From: an uncultured bacterium
GTDB taxonomy: Bacteria; Hydrothermota; Hydrothermia; UBA1063; CAJXJZ01
DNA length: 32,402 nt
NCBI GenBank assembly: GCA_913055745.1
Contig: CAJXJZ010000017.1
Location: 1-32,402 of the forward strand
Direction: 5' to 3'
How positions within the stretch are numbered: the stretch's first letter is position 1; each line of letters begins with the position of its first letter. Positions 26,225-32,402 of this stretch are shown here, in pieces. The notes beneath the pieces are model-generated. The model made no database searches. It had not been told where the DNA came from and was given only the letters and a program-made list of their open reading frames with translations. The translations under genes and the position numbers were made by a program.

Positions 26225-27268
26225 GTGGAAAAGTACATAAAACTCCTTATGAACCTTTCTGACGCATTTGGGCCTTCTGGTTTTGAGGAAGATATAAGAG
26301 ATCTCATAAAGGAAAGGATAAGAGGTCTTGGATACACCTATTCAGTTGATAGAAGGGGTAATCTGATAGCAACAAAGAAGGGGACCGGGAATTACACCGT
26401 GATAGTAGATGCTCATATGGATGAGGTTGGATTTATGGTAAAATACATATCAGAGAGAGGATTTATTCAGGTTGTGCCCATAGGGGGATACGATGAGAGG
26501 ATTTTGCCAGGTCATATAATTAAATTCAAGATCAATAATGATTTTGTAGAAGGTGTTTTTTCTACACTCCCACCACATGTTTTATCACCAGATGAGAGGC
26601 AAAAGCCATTAAAATTAGATAAACTCTGGGTAGATGTGGGTGTATCTTCAAGAAAAGAAGTGCTGAAAATGGGTATAAAACAAGGCACGCCTGGTGTTAT
26701 ACATTATCCTTCACGCAAAATGGGAAATAGCATAATGGGGAAGGCATTTGATGATAGAGCAGGTTGTGCTGTTTTATTGTATCTCATGGAAGAACTTAAA
26801 GATGTAAATTTACCTTATGATATTGTGTTTGCCTTTGCCGTACAAGAAGAAGTCGGACTACGTGGTGCAGAAGTGATAAAAGAACAGTATAAAGGTGATA
26901 TAGCACTCATATTTGAAGGCACACTTGCAACAGATATGGAAGGTGTTCCTGAAAAGAGTATGATAACACAGGTTGGTAAGGGACCTGCTTTAACACTTAT
27001 GGACAGAAGCGTTATTGTCTCACAGAAACTCTTAAGATTCATTGAACATGTGGCAGAAACGCATAATATACCATATCAGTATAAGATGCCCGGTGTGGGC
27101 GGTACAAATGGCGGTGCCTATGCGAGAAAGAATACAGAGGTTGCAGTAATTGCTGCGCCAAGCAGGAACATACACTCTGCCACTTCACTTATTAATGTTC
27201 TTGATTTTGAAAATACATTAAAACTTGCAAAAGAGGTGATGCTCTCCCTTCATGAATATATAGAGTGA
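26225..27268 (+). CDS. M42 family metallo-aminopeptidase
   Basis: A cytosolic dizinc aminopeptidase of the TET/glutamyl-aminopeptidase family (also mislabelled endoglucanase in older annotations), 347 residues. Metal and catalytic residues are visible: H64 in DAHMDEVGF, bridging D176 in GKAFDDRAG, base E208 and ligand E209 in VQEEVGLRGA, E231 in IFEGTLATD, and H317 in RNIHS. VGGTNGGAYA is a family signature. It trims peptides after proteasome-like or Lon digestion. The start is GTG, fixed by AGGAGG. The stop overlaps the start of the C5-epimerase-like gene (GTGA), linking a peptidase to a glycan locus without an obvious reason. Confidence 0.95.
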   Translation: MEKYIKLLMNLSDAFGPSGFEEDIRDLIKERIRGLGYTYSVDRRGNLIATKKGTGNYTVIVDAHMDEVGFMVKYISERGFIQVVPIGGYDERILPGHIIKFKINNDFVEGVFSTLPPHVLSPDERQKPLKLDKLWVDVGVSSRKEVLKMGIKQGTPGVIHYPSRKMGNSIMGKAFDDRAGCAVLLYLMEELKDVNLPYDIVFAFAVQEEVGLRGAEVIKEQYKGDIALIFEGTLATDMEGVPEKSMITQVGKGPALTLMDRSVIVSQKLLRFIEHVAETHNIPYQYKMPGVGGTNGGAYARKNTEVAVIAAPSRNIHSATSLINVLDFENTLKLAKEVMLSLHEYIE

Positions 27269-28230
27269 AAAATAGATTATTCTATCTTCTGCGCATTTTT
27301 GAATCTTATGTATTAAGAAAACAGAGTCATTTAGATTTTTGGCATGGTAGTTTAGAGATAAATCCTTATGCCAGTTATGACAGATTGGGTCCGTATTATC
27401 AGAGGTTTAGATATAAGGCGGCATACAAAGGTCCAAGAGATGAAAATGGCATTTTGCTCCTTGACTATCATGGAAAGATAGGAAAGCAATATAACCCCAT
27501 CGCAATAGCCCAGTATGGACTTGGACATTATAATCTCTGTGTTGAAGGCACTAAAAAAAGTTGTAAAGAATTTTTAAAGATGGCGGATTTTCTTGTAAAT
27601 ACACTTGAAAAGAATGAGAAAAATAAATATGTCTGGTACCATCACTTTGACTGGGATTATCATGGTAAGGTTCTCGCTCCGTGGTATTCAGGCTTAGCTC
27701 AGGGAAATGGTATCTCTCTCCTCCTTCGGGCATATGCTACAACAGGAGATAAAAAATACCTCAAAACTGCAGAACTTGCTTCAGAGAGCCTGTTCGCTCC
27801 ATTGAAAGATGGAGGATGTACATATACAGATTTAAATGGATTTAAATGGATTGAAGAGATTATAAGGGTTCCACCAACCCATATTTTAAATGGTTTTATG
27901 TGGGCACTTTTTGGCGTATATGACCTCTACCTTTTGACAAAAAATGAATATCATAAAAATGCATTTGAAGATTACACGAAAACATTAAGGCATAACCTGC
28001 GCATTTTTGATGCAGGTATCTGGAGTTATTATGATGCGAGTGAAGACAAAATGCTTGCGAGTTTGTTTTATCACAGACTACATATCATTCAACTCAGGAT
28101 CTTATACAAAATGACGAAAATAGATACATTCAGAAATTACGCAGAAAAATGGTATGCCTATGCTCAAAATGAACTAAACAAACTAATAGCCCTTTTTTAT
28201 AAATCAGGTTTTAAACTATTAAAATACTAA
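27265..28230 (+). CDS. D-glucuronyl C5-epimerase-like protein
   Basis: A 321-residue protein resembling the C-terminal catalytic domain of heparan/heparosan glucuronyl C5-epimerase, an alpha/alpha-barrel enzyme that flips glucuronate to iduronate in a polymer. Typical segments are YNPIAIAQYGLGHYNL, APWYSGLAQGNGISLLLRAY with TGDKKYLKTA, THILNGFMWALFGVYDLY, and YYDASEDKMLASLFYHRLHI. No signal peptide is present, so it would work inside the cell or needs another partner. Bacterial homologues with heparosan epimerase activity are known (Bermanella). The GTG start overlaps the M42 stop by four bases. Two glycosyltransferase genes follow, so it probably acts on their glycan; the real substrate is unknown. 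Confidence 0.85.
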   Translation: MKNRLFYLLRIFESYVLRKQSHLDFWHGSLEINPYASYDRLGPYYQRFRYKAAYKGPRDENGILLLDYHGKIGKQYNPIAIAQYGLGHYNLCVEGTKKSCKEFLKMADFLVNTLEKNEKNKYVWYHHFDWDYHGKVLAPWYSGLAQGNGISLLLRAYATTGDKKYLKTAELASESLFAPLKDGGCTYTDLNGFKWIEEIIRVPPTHILNGFMWALFGVYDLYLLTKNEYHKNAFEDYTKTLRHNLRIFDAGIWSYYDASEDKMLASLFYHRLHIIQLRILYKMTKIDTFRNYAEKWYAYAQNELNKLIALFYKSGFKLLKY

Positions 28231-28234
28231 TAGT

Positions 28235-29425
28235 ATGAAAATTGTTTGGACCAATCAATTTGCCCAACTCCCGGATAAGGGAGGGGGAACAAGACATTTT
28301 GAACTCGCAAGTGAACTCTACAAAAGATACAACATTAAGACAACAATCATAGCAGGTAATAAGAATTATCTTTCAGGTGAGAAGGTCTTTAAAAAACAGG
28401 GATGCTATAATGTAGGCAATGTTGAGTTTTGCGTATTAGATATTGCATACAGGCCAGGATATGTCTTAAGGACTTACTCATGGCTGGAGTTTGCTATAAA
28501 ACTATGGACATTAAGAGATGTTTTTAAAAGTGCCGACTTTATCATAGGTTCATCTCCTACGATTTTTGGGGCATACTCTACCATGAAACTTGCCCAAAAG
28601 TATAAAAAGACCTTTATACTTGAAGTGCGTGATCTTTGGCCAGAGATCTTAAAAGATAGTAATAAACTCAGTGAAAAATCTCCTGTTTACAGGTTTTTAG
28701 ACAACATTTCAAAAAAACTTTATCGGAATGCTAATCATATTATAACCTTGTCAAAAGGGCAAAAGGACCACATAAAAAACTATACAAAGGCCCCTATTAC
28801 AGTGGTGTATAATGGAATGTCTGATGGTATAGTCTCGAATATAGAAAATATAGAAAAATACAATGGGTTTAATATAGTTTACGCAGGTGCACTTGGATAT
28901 GCCAACGATATAGAAACCATAGTGAAAACAGCCGAGAAGATGAAGCATTATGAAGATATAAAATTTCATATATTAGGTGGTGGGCCATACAGAAAATACA
29001 TAGATGATGCCATAAAAAAAGGCCTATCAAATATTATATATTATGGGATGATGCCCAAAAAAGAAGCATTCAGAATAATGAAGAGATGTCAGGTTGGACT
29101 ACTAACCTTAAGAAACATAGAACTTTTTAGATATGGAGTGAGCCCTAATAAACTCTTTGATTATCTTTCACTTGGACTTTATGTTGTTTCCACAGTAAAG
29201 GGAGAGATTGAAGGGATAGTAAAAGAGAGCGAGTTCGGAGAAACAGTAGAACCTGGTAATCCTGATACTCTGGTACTTACTATAGAAAAACTTTACCATA
29301 GATATTTAAAACATCCAGAGTATTTTGAAAGACAAGAAGGCATAGATTTTGTAAAGGCAAACTATTCAAGAAGAAAGATGACTGAAAAAATCTGGCATAT
29401 TTTTGAAGACATGAAAAGGTCTTAA
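28235..29425 (+). CDS. WbuB-like GT4 glycosyltransferase
   Basis: A 396-residue GT-B enzyme of the WbuB branch, which usually adds amino sugars during O-antigen or capsule repeat-unit synthesis. It begins IVWTNQFAQLPDKGGGTRHF and has the branch-specific FILEVRDLWPEIL, the donor-domain start FNIVYAGALGYANDIETIV, and the C-terminal FRYGVSPNKLFDYLSLGLYV. The ATG lies four bases after the previous stop with no ribosome site, so translation is probably coupled. The sugar donor is not predictable. With the epimerase-like protein it suggests synthesis of a uronate/hexosamine-type glycan, which is inference. Confidence 0.92.
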   Translation: MKIVWTNQFAQLPDKGGGTRHFELASELYKRYNIKTTIIAGNKNYLSGEKVFKKQGCYNVGNVEFCVLDIAYRPGYVLRTYSWLEFAIKLWTLRDVFKSADFIIGSSPTIFGAYSTMKLAQKYKKTFILEVRDLWPEILKDSNKLSEKSPVYRFLDNISKKLYRNANHIITLSKGQKDHIKNYTKAPITVVYNGMSDGIVSNIENIEKYNGFNIVYAGALGYANDIETIVKTAEKMKHYEDIKFHILGGGPYRKYIDDAIKKGLSNIIYYGMMPKKEAFRIMKRCQVGLLTLRNIELFRYGVSPNKLFDYLSLGLYVVSTVKGEIEGIVKESEFGETVEPGNPDTLVLTIEKLYHRYLKHPEYFERQEGIDFVKANYSRRKMTEKIWHIFEDMKRS

Positions 29426-31264
29426 ATGGAAAAGAACAGGGTTTTATGGCAAAAGTTCCTTTTTATAGGTATTTTTATTCTATGGACATGGCATCTTTTC
29501 AAATACATTAAATATGATAAGTTTAGAGTGCCAGGAGACACAGTATATTTTACAGATGAGGGATTTTGGACCTATTCGGCGCGACACAAGTATCTTTTTG
29601 GCACATGGTACGATGATACCTGTCATTATAATCATAGGTTCTTTGTAACACCTTTATTCACTCTTGTGGAGTATGCATCAATTAAAGCCTTTGGTCTTAA
29701 TGAATTTGGTGTAAGATTCCCCTCTGTCTTCTTCTATATACTCACTGTTTTGCTTTTTACATTTTACATCGTTCATGTAAGAAAGAAGTCATATTTAATA
29801 GCGCTTTTTATCCTATTTCCATTTTTCATAGAAAGATTTTTCCTCACACAGTTTACAATGGCTGTTCTTGAGCCTTTATTGATATTTTTAATATCATTGT
29901 CTGTTATAATGTTTACCTATCATGAAAAAACAAATCGTGATATTTTCCTTTATTTATCACTTTTGTTTGCTGTTTTATCGTTCTTCGTGAAATCTCATGG
30001 TATCGTAATAGCGTTCCCTCTTATATTGTTAAGTAAAAAAGACATAAATCAAAAGGTTATGATGGCTATATTGGTATTTAGCATACCAGTTTTATGGACC
30101 ATTTTTGTCAGGGTCTTCTACCCTCTATCCTACCATGCTCTAAGGTATGATTTATTTTATGGTCCAAGGATGAAAGATTTTGCGGGTATTTTTCTAAAGG
30201 ATTATTCCCTCAATCCATTTCACCTGTTCTTAACACCAGTTTTCTGGTTATTCGTTTACATTTTTCTTGTGAAGATAGATGCCAGGTCTATCCATAAAGA
30301 GGACGTCTTGCCATTTACCATTGTAGTCATTGTTTATTTTGTAACAGTATTTATTATGGGACTTTACATAAGGTATAACCTTATCGCTCTCCCTGCCTAT
30401 GTATTGGGTACACTTTACCTCTATGATAAGAAGTTATCTTTAAGAAAAGGATGGATAGGCATACTATTTATAAGTATCATTATGCTTATAATACAGTTTT
30501 TCAATTACAGGTATCTTATAATCAGTTTAAATAATGTCTTTCTCAGAATACTTGCTCTCTGGCTTCCATATATTGTTCTTTATTTTATCTATAAAAAGTT
30601 TGGTCTTTCAATACGAGAAATGTTATTTATATTTTTACTTATAAACGGTCTTGTTTTTATAGCCCCAAAGATAAAAAATCCGCAGGGTGCTATTTTGTAT
30701 CTTGCATATGTCATGATTGTGAACCTAATTGTGGTGCTAATAAGTTTTAATGGGGTTCAAAAACAAAGAACTTCCTTTGCGTTTTCTTATCCTTTTTTCG
30801 TTTTTTTATTGTATGTCATCATAGGTCCTGTTTATTTAAAGAATGAAATAGGATATATTGAAGGCAGAAACAAATTTAGAGAAGTAATAAACAAATGTAT
30901 AAATGATAGGGGCGTTAAGTTTGATATGGTAGGTGGAAGAGCAAGTGATAATATAATGCTCTTTAAGAGAAAAAAGGTTATAGGTGTATTAGGTCCTGAC
31001 TATGAAATAGGTCCCTCTCATAGGGATAAAGGTTATATTCAAGACACAACATGTTTAAAACATAAAAAAATCCTCGTCCTGGGATTCCCATTTCAACATA
31101 AAGTATCTTTGAATAAGGATCCGTATTTTGATGAGTTTTTACATGCCCTACCTTTGTATCCAGATAGCATAAGTTATATTGGCACATGTAAATTCATCTA
31201 CGATATTGACACGACCAATGCACAATCGCTTTACTATATGAACCTTTATCTCATTGATTTTTGA
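29426..31264 (+). CDS. GT-C (ArnT/PMT-like) membrane glycosyltransferase
   Basis: A 612-residue polytopic membrane protein with about 11-13 hydrophobic helices. The first periplasmic loop after helix 1 holds the acidic pair D44-E45 in YFTDEGFWTYSARH, the usual catalytic site of polyprenyl-phosphate-sugar-dependent GT39/ArnT-type enzymes. A soluble C-terminal region of about 130 residues follows the last helix. It would transfer a sugar from a lipid carrier to lipid A, protein or another glycan outside the inner membrane. The ATG follows the WbuB-like stop directly. The 3' end overlaps the small minus-strand gene by 14 bases. Confidence 0.88.
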   Translation: MEKNRVLWQKFLFIGIFILWTWHLFKYIKYDKFRVPGDTVYFTDEGFWTYSARHKYLFGTWYDDTCHYNHRFFVTPLFTLVEYASIKAFGLNEFGVRFPSVFFYILTVLLFTFYIVHVRKKSYLIALFILFPFFIERFFLTQFTMAVLEPLLIFLISLSVIMFTYHEKTNRDIFLYLSLLFAVLSFFVKSHGIVIAFPLILLSKKDINQKVMMAILVFSIPVLWTIFVRVFYPLSYHALRYDLFYGPRMKDFAGIFLKDYSLNPFHLFLTPVFWLFVYIFLVKIDARSIHKEDVLPFTIVVIVYFVTVFIMGLYIRYNLIALPAYVLGTLYLYDKKLSLRKGWIGILFISIIMLIIQFFNYRYLIISLNNVFLRILALWLPYIVLYFIYKKFGLSIREMLFIFLLINGLVFIAPKIKNPQGAILYLAYVMIVNLIVVLISFNGVQKQRTSFAFSYPFFVFLLYVIIGPVYLKNEIGYIEGRNKFREVINKCINDRGVKFDMVGGRASDNIMLFKRKKVIGVLGPDYEIGPSHRDKGYIQDTTCLKHKKILVLGFPFQHKVSLNKDPYFDEFLHALPLYPDSISYIGTCKFIYDIDTTNAQSLYYMNLYLIDF

Positions 31265-31496
31265 CCAGTTTTTCTGGTAGTCCGTGCTTTTCTTTGTGTA
31301 TGTCTGGAATAATCAATCTCACTTTTACCCGAGCGGTGATTTCCTTTCCTTTCGTTATGTGTATGTTTTTACTTGTCTTAGAGCCTCTAACAATTGCCAC
31401 TTTTTTATTTTCATTTACAAAAATAACCTTTGGTGTTGTGTCTTTTGGAATGGAGAATGGGAACCACATAATTAATGCCACTAAGATAGCCATCAT
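31251..31496 (-). CDS. small exported protein, 81 aa, unknown function
   Basis: The frame opens upstream at 31565, but GGAGG (31509-31505), eight bases before ATG 31496, fixes the start. The product begins MMAILVALIMWFPFSIPKDT, a short signal peptide or membrane anchor. It continues with a small basic, beta-rich domain (VIFVNENKKVAIVRGSKTSK, then strands such as EITARVKVRLIIPDIH) and a Lys-rich tail. No family is recognised. Convergent with the GT-C gene and divergent from the GGDEF gene, it has no evident partner. The plus-strand frames over the same bases have no ribosome site and look like antisense. Confidence 0.6.
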   Translation of the reverse strand: MMAILVALIMWFPFSIPKDTTPKVIFVNENKKVAIVRGSKTSKNIHITKGKEITARVKVRLIIPDIHKEKHGLPEKLVKNQ

Positions 31497-31736
31497 TTTT
31501 ATCGCCTCCAATATAATATATGCAATTATTATGCCGTTCTGGACTTCAGAAAAACATTGATACATAATGATTTAAGATACACAAAATGTGCAGTATTTCA
31601 TTTTGTTGTAGCATTTATGTACACTTTGTGTGCAAACACCGTACTTCCTCAAAAATACATCTATACTGTGTCGACCCCGAGCGATGGCTTGCATTTATGC
31701 GTATTATTTTCAAATTTTGAAGGCACGCCCTCTGTT

Positions 31737-31750
31737 TGAACAATTGTTCA
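31737..31750. promoter_or_regulatory. perfect 14-bp palindrome (putative operator)
   Basis: TGAACAATTGTTCA is a perfect inverted repeat six bases upstream of the TATAAA box, overlapping the expected -35 (TTGAAC, 31736-31741). It fits the GAAC-N4-GTTC core of the Gram-positive-type LexA (DinR) box, so damage control is possible; another dimeric repressor could equally use it. Confidence 0.55.
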
Positions 31751-31756
31751 GGATAG

Positions 31757-31762
31757 TATAAA
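31757..31762 (+). promoter_or_regulatory. -10 box of the GGDEF-AAA gene, leaderless type
   Basis: TATAAA lies eight bases before ATG 31771 with no ribosome site between, matching the other leaderless genes. Confidence 0.55.
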
Positions 31763-31770
31763 ATCAAAGT

Positions 31771-32402
31771 ATGAAAGAATTAGAGAAAGATTACTACATA
31801 GATGGGTTAACAGGTGTTTATAGTCGCAAATATCTCCATTTAATAGTGAGTAGAGAGATTGAGCGAAGCAAGAGATACAACGAGCAATTTTCCATAATGA
31901 TATTAGACATAGACGATTTCAAGTTAATAAATGACACATATGGTCACCAGAGAGGAGACAGTGTATTAGCACTGCTTGCAGACACATTAAAGAGAGTATT
32001 AAGGGAATCAGACAGCATAATAAGGTATGGAGGAGACGAATTCATCGTAATAATGCCCAAGGCAGGTATAACAGAGAGTACCAAAGTAGCGAGCAGGGTT
32101 ATAGAGGCAGTAAAGGGAGTAAAAAGAGGTGATATACAATTAAGCGTAAGCATAGGAATAAGTTCATATCCAGACAATGGAGAGGGATGGGAGGAGGTAT
32201 TCAGTGCAGCAGACAGGGCGTTATACGAATCCAAGAGGCTTGGGAAAGGGAGATATGAAGTAGCAGGAGGAGGGATAAAGGGACTTATAATACCCACGAA
32301 GAAGTTAATAGGAAGGCGAAAGGAGCAGAGCGAACTTGCGAGGATGATAGAGGAGAGAGGCAAATTACATTTAGTAGTAGGGGAGATAGGAATAGGTAAG
32401 AC
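31771..32402 (+). CDS. GGDEF diguanylate cyclase fused to an AAA ATPase, 3'-truncated by window edge
   Basis: The frame is open to the right edge; 210 full codons are visible. Residues 8-165 are a GGDEF domain: YIDGLTGVYSRKYL, MILDIDDFKLINDTYGHQ with the metal Asp, YGGDEF at 86-91, and VSIGISSYP. An RESD at 78-81, five residues before GGDEF, is a product-inhibition I-site. After a linker, LIGRRKEQSELARMIEERG and the Walker A GEIGIGKT (204-211) start an AAA ATPase of the AAA_16/STAND kind, usually followed by TPR repeats. It would make c-di-GMP under ATPase control. Codon use is striking: 21 of 23 isoleucines are ATA and 11 of 14 valines GTA, unlike its neighbours. Confidence 0.92.
   Translation, partial: MKELEKDYYIDGLTGVYSRKYLHLIVSREIERSKRYNEQFSIMILDIDDFKLINDTYGHQRGDSVLALLADTLKRVLRESDSIIRYGGDEFIVIMPKAGITESTKVASRVIEAVKGVKRGDIQLSVSIGISSYPDNGEGWEEVFSAADRALYESKRLGKGRYEVAGGGIKGLIIPTKKLIGRRKEQSELARMIEERGKLHLVVGEIGIGK

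Noticed and set aside
31261-31739. Plus-strand frames after the GT-C gene (31261-31560, 31284-31475, 31557-31739)
   Set aside because: They lack ribosome sites and mostly lie antisense to a better-supported minus-strand small gene; the last covers non-coding DNA before the GGDEF promoter.
31944-32363. Minus-strand frame of 139 codons at the right end
   Set aside because: Pure antisense of the GGDEF coding region, an effect of its A-rich third positions.

Overview
The window is a compact, AT-rich bacterial chromosome segment. It has ordinary housekeeping genes, many start/stop overlaps and several convergent gene ends that overlap. A C25 (gingipain-type) peptidase ends in a type IX secretion sorting domain, and Skp-like, SLBB-export and nucleotide-sugar genes are present, so the cell is diderm. 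This points to the wider FCB lineage; an uncultured group such as candidate division WOR-3 would fit, but that placement is inference. Several genes have a TATAAT-like -10 box 6-10 bases before the start codon, so many mRNAs look leaderless.

Layout. (1) 1-2617: the 3' part of a large DUF3883 protein of a kind often found near defence genes, then a nitrilase-superfamily gene. (2) 2618-2956: non-coding, with a nested C/G-rich palindrome and the tpiA promoter. (3) 2957-13009, all plus strand: tpiA, secG, rplU, C25 peptidase, prfA, prmC, pgeF, a ROK sugar kinase, ruvX, mltG. Most junctions touch or overlap, which suggests one long operon. (4) 13006-15832, minus: UbiA-type prenyltransferase, aspS and an unlisted 54-residue membrane protein. 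(5) 16188-16949, plus: a NodB polysaccharide deacetylase. (6) 16937-21607, minus: rfbD, gmhA and a Skp-CsgG/TolB-N-like fusion, then ispG and an SLBB exporter from their own leaderless promoter. (7) 21670-24878, minus: an ALDH7-type dehydrogenase and a P5C dehydrogenase, ending in a clear intrinsic terminator. (8) 24997-31264, plus: GT4 glycosyltransferase, M42 aminopeptidase, glucuronyl C5-epimerase-like protein, WbuB-like GT4 and a GT-C membrane glycosyltransferase. (9) 31251-31496, minus: a small exported protein. (10) 31771 to the right edge: a GGDEF diguanylate cyclase fused to an AAA ATPase, under a promoter carrying a perfect 14-bp palindrome.

Working together: the NodB deacetylase, SLBB exporter, GmhA, RfbD, three glycosyltransferases and the C5-epimerase-like enzyme form a dispersed surface-glycan toolkit, probably including an epimerised uronic-acid polymer. 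prfA and prmC are a functional pair (release factor and its methylase). The two aldehyde dehydrogenases would oxidise semialdehydes from proline/ornithine and lysine. The best candidates for something new are the Skp-CsgG/TolB-N fusion, the C5-epimerase glycan locus, the GGDEF-AAA protein with its palindromic operator, the C25 peptidase gene without a normal start codon, and the leaderless architecture. No rRNA, tRNA, CRISPR array or transposase gene was recognised.
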